The position numbers and the translations under genes are program-made. DNA of 64,000 nucleotides from Limonium bicolor (Eukaryota; Streptophyta; Magnoliopsida; Caryophyllales; Plumbaginaceae), in the NCBI GenBank assembly GCA_023374045.1, contig CM041779.1, forward strand, positions 2,356,001 through 2,420,000, written 5' to 3'. The notes below the pieces were generated by a model. That model was not told the origin of the DNA. It did no database searches and worked only from the letters and a program-made list of their open reading frames with translations. Position 1 is the first letter of the stretch. Each line of letters opens with the position of its first letter. Positions 21,946 to 33,336 of this stretch are shown one piece after another.

Positions 21946-23988
21946 ATTAGGTTCTCTTAATCTTCTTGCCTAGGGTTCAACCCCAGGTGTTAGAGTGAAT
22001 AATTTGTCCAGTGTTTACCAGCCCCTTTAGGTCCTAGTGTATGCCTAGAATTTATCTAGGACATCGCCTGTTCGAATATATTTGTATTAGAGAACCGTAT
22101 TACCGTTACTTAGGATAGTAAAGCCCACATCATTGTCCTTTTTACGAGCGATATTTTCTTATCGCTATTTATATCTTAATCCAAGATTTATATTCGGTAA
22201 TTGCCCCTTTTTTTGTCATGGTTGTTATACTAAATAGGAGAAATTAAATTATACGATATTGTATAATTGAATTTAAATCATAAGATTGGAATTGCTTGGC
22301 TAAGTAATATTAATCTTGACAAACATTTGAAGTAAGAAGATGTATCTATAAATACTTCCACATATACAGTTGGTATTTAAAGTGGATATAATACGTGTAT
22401 AAGTAAGACTATTCACATAAAGCAAATGTGGTAATAATGAATAAATGAGCTTACAAAATAATGAGTATAGTGAATAAACTTTAAAAGTTTATTATGGTAT
22501 CATACAAATGTTACATGATATCAAGATAGGAATCTCAATATAAGTTTGTATAATATATTACAAGCTAGTGAGAATAATCGCCTTGCATAAAATAATGAAA
22601 TGTAACATCAAATAAAGGGAGTTTTATAAGTTATATATATTGTACGTGCATAAAGGCGTGACTAATATTTGTAGGAAAATACGTATAAAATATGGTTGCG
22701 GACCATACAATATTAAATGATGGGTGTTATAAGTGAATAGAGTTGATAAACTGTAAATTATTCAATCAAGGGTAGCATATTGCAAGGTACATGCATTATT
22801 TAATACCGTGCATTATGATGAACGTCGTAAACTAAAGTACTTGGATAAACTAGTCAAGTCATCATGCTTGACTAAGTCAATTAATTTGACCAAGAGGTCA
22901 GGTTGACCAACTCATACCTTGAATGAGAGTTTAAGAAATAATACTGTCACAATACATGCAACTATATATTATATGATTAAATCCAAGAGAAATTGCATAT
23001 ATAAACATATATGTGTAAAACCAAGAATATATGTGTATATATATATAAGTATATACGATATGGTTTGGTAATTGACAGGTGTTATGACATTAGTGTAACG
23101 ATATATATACTACAAGTCATACAGTGTAATTTAAAGTATGGTTTATTAAAATGAATAACGTGGTATGTAATATATGGTATAATACCAAATGGTTAGGTAA
23201 TACTATCATATGACGTTAGTGCTTGAGCATTGAATGCTATGCGAAGTAACGTTGCAGGTGTGGTCACTTCTTTCATCACCATAGTTAATGATATACATAT
23301 GATCCAAAGGGTTTATCTTTTTATAACATTGAATTCCACAGTTACCGTTGTATTGCTTGCGGTTGTTTTAACAGTTCCTCTTTCGGAACTTGTTCCTCCA
23401 TGATCGGAACTTAATTCTCTATGGCCCACAACTCCTTTTATTTGATCTCCTTGAACAAAATATTTGATAGATGTTTGAACATAGTGGCGGATTCATTGCC
23501 ATTTTTCTTATCTGTTTGCCTTGTGTTGGGGTAGGGAATTAATTGAATTCCGTAATATTATACTTTAGTGTGTAAAATTTGTGCCATGCTTTATTAAGCA
23601 TTATAGATTGTACCAATTTTTTGGTGTAATTTCATCTCGAACTATATCCTCTCATTTCGTGGTTTTACGAGGGGTTTACTAAGATTAATCTCTCGAGTGT
23701 ACGAATTGAAGAATTTATCTCAATCCCAACATGGGCTTAATTAATTGCTTACGTAAGCTTTATTTATTTCCTAAATTTTAGGGTGTTTCGGCCCTCTTCG
23801 CTTGTAAGGTAGGGTCCTATCGGCTGCTAAGCATGTCGACCCAAGTTGCCTCTAAAATTGGTCCCTCAATGAGTGTTATTATTATATTTTTTTCTTTGTT
23901 TGTGGAACTAGTAACCTACCAGATTTCACGCATGGTCATACAACTTGGCACACAAAGATTTGGTCATGCTTTACAATCATTTGAGGTT
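21946..23988 (-). other. Element C internal non-coding region, part 2
   Basis: AT-rich, about 2 kb downstream of the gag remnant in element direction, where pol would be expected. No RT, integrase or other coding blocks recognised. Confidence 0.6.
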
Positions 23989-24669
23989 TTAGGTTTTACC
24001 TGCAGCTGAAGGGGTGTCTGGTCCTTCGGTGCGGTCCATGATGCTTAAGGCCGCCTCCCCTGGCCTCGGAGTCGATGCCTTCTGGGAGTCTCGGGATCCC
24101 GCTCTCCGGTCACCTCTCACACCATAATTGGGCTTATAGCTCTCGCTCTCGGGATTTGCGTAGCACTCAAAGGCCCTGTGCCCGCGCTTTTGGCAGTAAA
24201 AGCACTTTACCGGTTCGCCCTGGCAATTAACTCCGGGGTGGTTCTTCGAGCATCGTCTACATTTAAATCGGCGCACGGTCTTTTTGCTTGGGCCGGCTCC
24301 AGACCCTGAATATGTGATTTGGTTAGTCAACAATTGGTCAGGACGACTGTAACAGTACTTAAGGCGTTTGGTTCATTTACCCTTGGATGGGTAGGAGCGT
24401 AGCGGCTTAGCCGCAATAGCCGGGTGGCCTAGATGAAGTGTCTCTGTAGGCTTGCTCCCATGGTATTTCACTCGCCTCTTGCTCGGGTAGTGCTTCTTCC
24501 TCCCCGCACCTTTCCATTTACGGACCTCTGAGTCACCACCTTTCGTCTCCCTCCTCTGGGCGAATTCCTCGTCCCGCATCTAGACGGTGATCTCGACCTG
24601 GAACGCTGCATGGTAGTAGTCCCGGGTCGTGGCATCACGGTCTCGTCCTTGACCTCGTCGCTCGGCCAT
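23989..24669 (-). pseudogene. gag: Element C gag remnant (capsid deleted, zinc knuckles kept)
   Basis: Starts at the ATG complement of 24667-24669. A short RG/RD-rich leader runs straight into DYYHAAFQVEITV, which corresponds to the region just after intron 1 in element A, so the capsid domain is missing. An in-frame TAG follows at about 24580. The frame then continues through MRDEEFAQRRE and KPLRSYPSKG, is interrupted by a 75-bp GT...AG gap (24306-24380, phase 1) and resumes with two zinc knuckles (CX2CX3HX4C and CX2CX4HX4C, about 24160-24265). It ends at 23989 just after a CAG/GTAAAA donor-like site, homologous to the donor at 11919 in A. No protease follows. It could supply nucleic-acid binding at most; most likely dead. 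Confidence 0.85.
24306..24380 (-). other. Putative gag intron in element C
   Basis: Minus-strand GTAAATGAACC...TATTCAG between CCAAGG and GGTCTGG; phase 1, same codon context (KPLRSYP-KG) as intron 2 of element A. Confidence 0.6.
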
Positions 24670-24836
24670 CTAAGAATGTCGTTTGTTAGTTTAGAACATA
24701 CATAAGAATCTTACTGCAAGTTGTTATCGCCCTTGCTCGCGGTTTAACATGGTAACGTCGTGCCTCACATAACTAACCCTTAACCCCATTTCCCAAATTT
24801 AGGTTTTCCTATTCTCAGTACTTCTCTGTTCCAGTC

Positions 24837-24864
24837 ATCAGAGCGCAACTACGCTCTGATACAC
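24837..24864 (-). promoter_or_regulatory. Element C primer-binding site within a hairpin
   Basis: Minus-strand GTGTATCAGAGC, one mismatch from the initiator tRNA-Met site, four bases after the LTR. ATCAGAGCG and CGCTCTGAT form the same 9-bp hairpin as in A and B, with a different loop. Confidence 0.85.
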
Positions 24865-24971
24865 TTTCTGTAACACCCCAATTTAACCAATCAATAGTCC
24901 GAACGATGCGCCAACGATGACCTAGCAAGTCTAAACAGCGGATTCACAACTTCTACTCGGGTGTCACAGAC

Positions 24972-24993
24972 GCCAACCACCCACGCGGTTGAC
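24972..24993 (-). promoter_or_regulatory. Conserved GTGG-loop hairpin, element C LTR
   Basis: Minus-strand left arm GTCAACCGC, loop GTGG, right arm GTGGTTGGC; pairing kept with two G-T wobbles. Confidence 0.8.
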
Positions 24994-27900
24994 ACACCAA
25001 CAACATCAATACCAAGCTGCGGTCCGAATGACTGGAATTAAACCACAATCAAATCCAAGTACAACAGAAATTACAGACCAAGTACCGGGAATCTACAACA
25101 TAAGTTCTTAGTTCAACAACATAATCCGAAAGTACAACTAGGGTTTAGTAATACAAAGTCATAACCCATACATTGACAACATACTACTAAAAAGTCTTGC
25201 CCGTACGGACTACCCCTACGGTAGTCCGTGCCTACTCTCCGTCTGCCTCTCGTTTCATACCTGTAAAAGTAAAGGACTCAGCAAAACTATGCCGAGTATG
25301 AACGTGTGAAGCCCGTATGTTACCGGGCCACACAACTACTTGGTCGAATATTATTAAGTCATATTACATGCTATAACAAAGCAGGAAAGCATACCACAAT
25401 ACATCATAATATGATACACACTGCAAGGTAGCAAAGCATTAGAAACAAGCAACCAAGCACAACAAGTTGCTAGCATAGCGACAGTAATCATGTAACTAAT
25501 CAAACGTGTGCATAGGTATATTATACCAACGATCCTCACTAGGGGATCATTCGAGCGTTGTGTGTTTTCATTCCTTTTACTCTTGTTTTCATAAAGTGCA
25601 TTCTCTTTCTCTCCTCTTGCACCAGGTCTGGGGATGTAGTTAGGTCCCGTGACCATATCATGTAGGTGCCAATCTTTCCTTGATTAGTTAAGGTTTATTT
25701 GTGAATTCTCTTATCACCACGTATTGAAGAGCGTCCCCTCCATAGCCAATCCTCCCTTTCCGGCGTCATGCGTCGAGAACGTGGGGTCATTTCAATACCC
25801 CCATATGGGTTCCTTCAGCTGGTATTTTACTATTCATTATCGTTATAAGTTCGACACCATAGTGGGTGTCGTTAGAAGTCCTCTATAATTTAAGAGGAGT
25901 GTTCCTTATATATTGTTCCTTGTTTGTTCACGTAATTCGTTGTGTTTCATCTCAAGGTTTAATCGCGAGAAGGGACTACACTACTGTGTGCGCGCAAGTA
26001 ATATGCAGCAATGATATATGTAACAAGCATATAAACAAGTCATAGCAAGCAATCCAATTTCATGCTAGTCTTAAGGTCATTGTCAAACAAGGCACGCAGC
26101 ACACAAGCCGTGTAACACGGCAACATACGAACCACACATGTCCATACCTTATATGAAAGCACGAGTCGTCTTACACTCGAAGTCCCGTCGGAGTTCGCTA
26201 CGGTCCTAGAGTTGATTAAAACAATGTGTCGTTTATTATTTTATGTGACGACACTTTATATCGCATGTTATCCCTTAGGTATGTTGTTACATGGTTAGTT
26301 TATATTGACTCTTAGAACTCCACGTGCATTAATTCTAGGCTTAACTTACTCCTAGGATATTTCACATCATTATTTACATGTTAACTAAGCCCTTTTCCTT
26401 AGGTAATGTTTTAGGGCGTTTTAAGAGGTAATTGTGTAACAAGTTTGTATAACATAGATGTGACTTATCTAATGGGTATTCTTTCCTTAGATAAATAGGT
26501 GAGTAGTATTTTAACCTTTGTCTAATGATAGTAAGGATCATAGCATACCCCTAAAATTTATTTATACAGAAGTTCCAAGGTTCATGTTAACGCAGCATAA
26601 GTTTAGCGTTTAATCTTACCTTAACCTCTCTTTTAGTGTGTCAAGCCATGTTTATTTTTTCCAACCGTTTCTTTACACGTAATCAGGTGAATTAGGTCCG
26701 TTTTGGGTTCATTAGTAAACTAACACCTCACTCATAATACTCCTACAATCTAGCTATACAGAACAACTATAATATTAGAAACCGAGACAACCAACTCCAT
26801 GTTTTATTGGGTTTCTTGTTTCTAGTTAGTTTAATTCGTGTCTGTTGCTTTCCTGTAGTGTTTACCCAACTAGTTATGTGTGTTAGCCTAGGTTTAAACT
26901 CAAAACTTTACTCATAAAGCACTCACGTAGCTTCTGTAATTAGCTACACAGAAGCAGTCACATCAGGGCAAATCAGAAGAAAGAAAGGCTGAAAACAGGA
27001 AATCGGTTTACTGCAGTCTCCTACTGTTACATCTTTTCCTGAAGTGCTAAATGTTTTCTCTAAGCCTCCCCAACTTATGGACACTCAGGTTTATGGGTTA
27101 GTCAGGTCTGAGACTCAAGAATTTCTCCAGAACAACAATGCTAACTACTTTGGAAATTTAGTCGACAGAGAACAGATACAAACAGGAAATCAGAAACACT
27201 AAAAATGAAGACCCATGAGACCAATGTCCTCTCCTTGATTCTTTTCTGTTTAAATGTTATTCCTTTCCTTCAAATCTCTCCCCAGGGCTTACCTATCTAA
27301 TTGAGTGTGATAACACAAGTTTAACTCGAACTACTCCAGTAATACACACACCAAATCTCCTGTACAGAAACAGAAATGAAATCTGTAACAGAAACTGAAA
27401 CTGATAAATCTCTCTCTGTTCTCTTTCTGCCAACCCATGAATCTGTCCCTCCATTCATCCCCATGTACTTCTTATCCCATCACTTGCTTTATCTCCATTT
27501 TACACTCAAAACTTCACAATACACATTCACCTAATTCCTTGTACAGGAACATAAAATCTTCCAGAAACAAGACATCAAAACTGGAATGTTGGGTTTTCTG
27601 CTAGATTTTCTTTGATTCCTTTCCTTTCTGTTTTTCACCAGTTGTTGGTTCCCAAACTCTCACATGATTCTGTCAACTTTATTTACCTCCTTGATAACAT
27701 TCCTAACTCATACCCAAGACACCATAACCCCTCTAATATCCCAGTAATCTGTTATAGAAAACTGAAATTATCCACCACCTGAAACTGAGCTCGACACCAC
27801 AGTTGTTTTTGTCTTCTTGGTTTCCTTTTAAGTTTCAGATAACCCAAGGCAATCAGGTCTGCACACCTAAGGTCCCTTTACACAAGGTCTGTAAATTGAG

Positions 27901-30127
27901 AAGAATAGAATACAGGTAATGCAAACGGTAGTTATTACTAGACTACAGAAACTGATAACTTGATGTGAACTTTCTATTATAGCTGGTTTCTGTCTCCTTA
28001 ATCTCTTTTCTGTTTTTCCTACACCGGTCTACAACTTCCTCCAACTAACTTACATACTTAGCTAAGACAGTTTACAAGACTCTGATTTCATTTTCAACCC
28101 AAGGAGCAAGGCACACCTCTGAGAAAGACTCTACACAGAAACTAATCCAACTGAAACCGAAACTTTCACATTTTGATATCTTGCTCTCATTTCCTTCTGT
28201 TTGTTTACATCTTTACGAGTTCTTTAGTTGATTTAATTAAAGCCTTAGCACGATTTATACTCTCAGAGTTAACTGAAACACCCCAGGACACATGATTTAA
28301 CCACCGAGCTGCAACAGAAACAGGAGGTATACATACAGCCTGTTACATTGTTTTTTTTTTTCTGTTAAGAGGTTATTGCTTCTGTTTTCCTTTTCTTCAA
28401 TCTTCCCCCGACTTGATACCTAGTTAGGTGTACTAGTTTGGTGTTAGATTCATCAGCCTACCACTAAAGTCTAGAAAGGTTCTGATAACTGCACTGGAGT
28501 TCAATCATACAGAAGACAAAAAAAGTATTTCAAGAAGGCTATGACTGTAACAGCAGCGAACTGATATTTCGTTTTCTGTTTCTTCCAGGTAACTACCTGT
28601 TTCTGTTTTCTTTTCTTTTCTGATCTGTTCCTACTTCTTTCTTTTTTTTTCTTCTCAGAGTCCTATAGTTGCTTAGTTAGTTAGTTGGTGTGATTTTATT
28701 CTCGAAACAACCCACACCCACTGACTGCACACTGAGGTTAATAAACAGAAACAACAAGCGATTCGAGTACTCTTGACAAATTGGTTACTTTAGTTCTTGT
28801 TGGAGTATTAAATTTAAGGGTGGCTCACCTCTTATATCCTGGTTGTTTCTCCTGTGAATCTCCTTGGTGCAATGCAGACTCCCAGCCTCTTAGCACTCAG
28901 TCTCAACTGGAAGAGATCCTCAGGTGTCACTCTCGACATTACCGAAATGTAACAGAAGAGAAGGTAGAAAACTAAAACTGGAATTTCCTTACAAGTCTTA
29001 CCTTTTGGTTATGACACAGGTGAGGGGTTTAGCAGCTATTCTCCAGTTTAGTCTCAGTAAGGCTTGGAGGGCTAGAGGGTGTTCTTGCATAACCGGAAAC
29101 AGAAAGAAAAGATGGGTTAAAAGGGTTTACACTGTCACTCACAACAGAAGAATATAAAGACAAACAGGAGCTAAAGTTCACCTGAGGCAATTGTTTGAAC
29201 CGGGGTACTAGTCTTAAATCAGTCCTTCTCTTCTGGTGTGAAAGAGGTCGTAGCCACTTGGATCAGGAAACAGAAAAGAGATCAGGAAGGATGGGAGTGG
29301 GAATAAGGAAGAAACAACATCAGTCAGTAGCACTTACCTACGTGTGGAAGAGACCAGAGGAGTCAACCGAGTTTCTGCTCATGCAGAACTGGTGTGCAAG
29401 AGGGAATGAAGGGTGTTTTGTATATGGCTGTTTGATGGAGTTGGTGAACCTCAGTCCACATGACAGTGGCGTGAGAGTTTGTGAAACACAAACTCTGATG
29501 CCTGGAAATGTGAAACAGTGGTCTGCTTTATCTTTTACTGAACTAAGAGGTATCTTAGAATTTGACACAGGGGCGGACAGGAGGTGGATGTTAATGGTTT
29601 GGTCTGTTTTTTTTCTTTGAAAACAAGCTAACTCTCTGTTGTGTTACCGGTTACCGATGGAGTAAAGAGGCATGGTGCACTGGTTTGCTGTCTCCTGGAT
29701 TCTCAATACCACAGAGGATGGACAGAGGGAGAATAAAAGGATGGTGGGTTCAGGTTTCCTGACCGTGGGTAAGAATTGCGATGTCCCGTTTTAATCCCAG
29801 GCACAATTCCATGTCTGTCCCAAACTCAGAACCCGGTAATAGCCATTTGTCTCCGTTGTAATAATTTTCTTTTTAATTCCACTGAGAGAGCGAGATGTCT
29901 AGGAAAGAGTTAGGGCTGAGTGGTTCCAAGATACAAGGAGATCATGGGCAACTGAATAAACTAACGCTTCTGTCGTTCAAGCTTGGTTTCTGTTTCTTAT
30001 GTTGTTGTCTGATCGGGTGCTGAAACGAGGAAGAAGAAGATGGCGAGTTGGTTATTATTTTTTTTTGTTCTTGTATTTACTTCATTTATTGGTACTAGTT
30101 TCAGTTCGTGTGAGTTAGTTGCTGAAT

Positions 30128-30215
30128 ACGAGCATAGCTCAACCAGTTAAACATTCAGGAGAGGTACGGGAGGTCTCGGGTTCGAACCTCAGCGGGAGCG
30201 TCTTTGCTCCTTTTT
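30128..30215 (+). other. tRNA-like / SINE-head-like segment with pol III boxes in C 5' LTR
   Basis: A-box-like TAGCTCAACCAG (30135-30146, 11 of 12 to the plant SINE consensus) and B-box GGTTCGAACC (30179-30188), 32 bp apart, then CTTTTT at 30210-30215 as a possible pol III terminator. Antisense to the element. Acceptor and T stems do not pair well, so this is promoter-like or a SINE head rather than a tRNA. Confidence 0.5.
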
Positions 30216-30470
30216 CTTTCTCTTTGTTTTGTATAGGTTATACAATGATTATTTATATAAATACGACTATATATTATATCATGTAATTTTTTGTAACGCA
30301 GTTATGCAACGTTATTGTCACATATTTAAAACATTACGATATATATACATACGACTATATATTATGTCGTGTTATTATATTTTTTTGTAACGAAGTTATG
30401 CGGCGTTATTGTCACCTATTTACAATGTTACAATTAGCGTAACGTCACGTACGTGTGTTTTCGTATTCGT

Positions 30471-30521
30471 GCATATATTATATTATATATATATATATAT
30501 TATATATATATTATAATATAT
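30471..30521. repeat. (TA)n microsatellite in C 5' LTR
   Basis: TA-rich dinucleotide run homologous to 5333-5392. Confidence 0.9.
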
Positions 30522-31104
30522 GTACTAGCTTTAATTGTTCGTACGTTATTTTATGTCCATATTATAAAACGTGTTATGATTCTATACGTTTAACATTTAG
30601 GGGTATTTCACTTGGTAAGTGAAGGAAACCTAAGTGCTTATTTGGGTTGAGTAGAGATGTTTGGTGAACTTGGAACGGTAAATGGAGAATGGATTGGAGA
30701 GAGACAAAAATCTGTAGCAAGAGGGTGTTATAGTGCATTGGAATAACTACAAAAGATTAGTGTTTATAACTTGTGAAACAAGGAGTGAACTTGGGTTTTA
30801 GAAGTGCAAATGTATAGGAATGAATTGGTTATGGTCAATAATGATTTGGTAAGGTGGTAGGAGGTGTTAAACTGCCAAAAGGAATTTAGAAATGCACAAG
30901 TGTGCAAAACACAAGTGTGAGAATGAAAGTTTAATGAATTTGAGCAAGAATTGGGTGGTGGATTTAACCAAGGATTTGGAGTGGTTTAAGGAGTGATTGG
31001 AGGTGTTTGATTATGTAGGAAACCTGTGGAAAGTTTATGGAAAGATTAGGGGTGGAATAAGGGTTGATTTAGGATTAAAAAATGACCTTAATAGTAGTTT
31101 TTAG

Positions 31105-31272
31105 CAGGGTCTGGGACTTAGGATATGTACCAAGTCCCGGACTGCATCAAAAAACATGCCGAGAGTGAATGCAGGAATTGGTCCGGGACTTAAGTCCAGG
31201 ACCAGGTGTAAAATTGAGCTTAAAGTTGATTTCTGTATTGGTCCAGGACTTTGGGTCCGGACCAGGTCCCGA
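31105..31272 (+). repeat. GGTCCGG/CCGGACC hairpin cluster in B 5' LTR
   Basis: Inverted pairs such as GGTCCGGGACTT with AAGTCCAGGACC, and GGTCCAGGACTT with GGGTCCGGACC. The 3' LTR copy (40662-40848) has an extra CCGGACC segment. Positioned like the array in A and D. Confidence 0.8.
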
Positions 31273-33178
31273 ACCACCCCCAAAAATGTACAGAATGTGT
31301 TTTAAAGTGCCTAGAAGATGGGGGATTGATTGGTATTGGTTTTAGGAGTTGTTTAGGAGTTGTTTGGTGACCTTTAAAGGTCCTAAGAAGTGTAAACAAG
31401 TTTGAGGAGTGATTGGAAAAGTTGTGAGTTTAAGAACATTAAGTTAAACCGAAATAACGGGATAACGGGGTAAGTACTGGAGTAGCAATTATGTACCTAC
31501 CTTAACACCTTAATATTAATGGAACCCTTTGATATGTAATTAGTGGTTCAAGAGTAAGACACGAGGAACGAGTGTGAACCGAGGAACGTGAGAACACCCG
31601 GTAAAGTTAACCCCGGCGAAAAGTATGATTTCCTCATGCTCTGTATCCTAACTTGGTTACACGATTTGTGTGCTTGTTTGATTGTGTGATCACCTAACAA
31701 GAATAATAAACGAATCGGATTGTGTGCACTTAATAGTACTTGTGTTATATTGTTGTTGGTTGGATTGTATTCTTTTTACTAAAGTTTGTATAATTCATGA
31801 AATGTGAAATGGGAATGAATTGCTTGAATGGTGATTGTGTATGGTAGTGTGACTCGTAGTTGAGTTTTGTTTGATTCATGTCTTGTAGAAAGAGTCATGT
31901 GGCGAATTAATGAAACGTGGAAACACACTAAACCCATCGAACTAAGATACGATAACATAAACCTATGAACTCACTAGAATGTGAGAAAGTAAACGGGAAT
32001 AATAAACTCCCAGTAACGGTTAGATAACCGAGTTGATTTAATCCACACAATAAATTATAGTGGAAGTATATGAGTAACCTCAAACTAGAGGATTGATAAC
32101 TGTTCACATATGAACCTTGAGTAAAGTAAAGCATGGTAAGGGATCACCAAACCCCTTTGAGAAATAGTCGAACCCCAATGAGAGGAACCGACTAATATGA
32201 ATAATGTCCCGAACATGAGAGTATTCAATAAGTTGGGTAAAACCCTAAATCTTAGAATACTAGACATTGAGAATTCCCTAAGCCATTAGATGTTATCGAG
32301 AGTGATACTTCTAGGCTAATCCTTGAGATTGTGAAATGACTCCGAGAGAGGAGTTTGGGAAGTTGAGTAGCCCGGTAGAGAACTGGACATTGGTGGACTT
32401 GAGGAGCTAAATGCATAGCCCCTTTTGTATTTGTAAGCCCGGTGGTGGGTCTTGTGTATGACCCTGCCCAGAGGTCATGAGAATGACTTAACATATATCT
32501 TTGAGTAATGAGTATGGATTGAGAACTTGAGTATTGAGTATTGCGAATTGAGCATGTGAGTATTGAGTACGAGTTGAGACTTGAGAGTATTGAGCTGTAG
32601 AAAGAATTGAGGTATAATGAGGTATAACCCTCAAACCTACGAATACAACACGGTAAACTAACCTCTTGATGTGTGTGTTAGTATTTGTGTTCTTCCTTGA
32701 ACTTTGATTGTGAATGTACATATATAATGTATGTTGTATGCATGTTGATTGAAATAAAGTGAATCGCATGCTCTCGACCAATTAGTCGGCGTACCCTCGC
32801 TAGTACGCGGGGTATACGGAAGTCATATGCAGCAATTTTGCTGAGCCCCCAGGGGCATCATTTTTATTTTACAGGAACATTGAAGCCGATCAACCGTTCG
32901 AGAGTAGGACGGGGTGGTAATAAATATGGGTAGCTGTTTGAGAATTGTATTTGGGTTGCATTGTGGAATTGTAAGACCGACATGTGGTCAATAAGTTTGG
33001 GAATTGTAATAGATCTCGGTATAGTATTGAATGGTTGTTGCATTGGTATATGGTGGAGTTAAGGTTGTATTTGATTTATGAATTGGCTAGTAATGGAAGT
33101 AGTGTTTGTAAAGTGTACTCGGTATAAGACCATCGACCGATATTTATTTGTTGTTGTAATTGAGTCTGGACTGGCCTA

Positions 33179-33200
33179 GTTAGTCACGTGGGTGACTAAC
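33179..33200 (+). promoter_or_regulatory. Conserved GTGG-loop hairpin, element B 5' LTR
   Basis: Left arm GTTAGTCAC, loop GTGG, right arm GTGACTAAC. Compared with element A, three base pairs have changed on both sides so that pairing is kept. Second copy at 42752-42773. Confidence 0.85.
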
Positions 33201-33308
33201 GGCATTGTTTCACCCCTGGTTGTGTTGGAATTACCGTTGCGTTGTTGTTGGTATTTAAGAAGGGTTAGAGGATAATGGTGTGATTACCGGTAGGGGTGTT
33301 ACAAAAAG

Positions 33309-33336
33309 TGGTATCAGAGCGAAGTATCGCTCTGAT
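33309..33336 (+). promoter_or_regulatory. Element B primer-binding site within a hairpin
   Basis: TGGTATCAGAGC at 33309-33320; ATCAGAGCG (33313-33321) pairs with CGCTCTGAT (33328-33336), same loop AAGTAT as in A. Confidence 0.9.

Larger units (their letters stand above)
1..30610 (-). mobile_element. Element C: large non-autonomous Ty3/gypsy-type LTR retrotransposon (left end outside window, interrupted by element A)
   Basis: The sequences at 1-5479 and 25111-30610 are near-identical direct copies and form the two LTRs of a minus-strand element. Read on the minus strand, the 5' LTR runs from 30610 (TGAAATACCCC) to 24869 (GGGGTGTTACA) and is followed by a primer-binding site. The 3' LTR starts at 5479, directly after a polypurine tract. 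Without element A (6334-20595 plus one TSD copy) the internal region is only about 5 kb. It holds a broken gag (23989-24669), no recognisable pol, and a 43-bp tandem array. About 242 bp of the 3' LTR should lie left of position 1. C sits inside the 5' LTR of element B: sequence resuming at 30611 matches B's 3' LTR from 40165. The 5 bases at 30611-30615 (CTTGG) should be the target-site duplication. LTR copies differ by scattered substitutions, so C is older than A. Confidence 0.88.
24869..30610 (-). repeat. Element C 5' LTR (5.7 kb)
   Basis: Minus-strand limits TGAAATACCCC (30610) and GGGGTGTTACA (24869), adjacent to the PBS on one side and truncated element B LTR on the other. An acceptor-like TTTTACAG/GTATG lies at the 25260/25261 boundary. 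No coding sequence is evident; the longest ORF (29195-29620) is not shared with the other LTR copy. Confidence 0.92.
30611..33303 (+). repeat. Element B 5' LTR, 5'-truncated by element C insertion
   Basis: Aligns with 40165-42876 of the 3' LTR and ends GGGGTGTTACA. Contains a GGTCCGG hairpin cluster (31105-31272), GCCCCCAGGGGC followed by acceptor-like TTTTACAG (ending 32874), and a conserved hairpin (33179-33200). Confidence 0.93.

Noticed and set aside
29195..29620. 141-codon ORF in element C LTR
   Set aside because: Broken in the other LTR copy (4075-4353) and shows no known domain.
30128..30215. Functional tRNA gene
   Set aside because: Acceptor and T-stem pairing fail; only box A and B remain.
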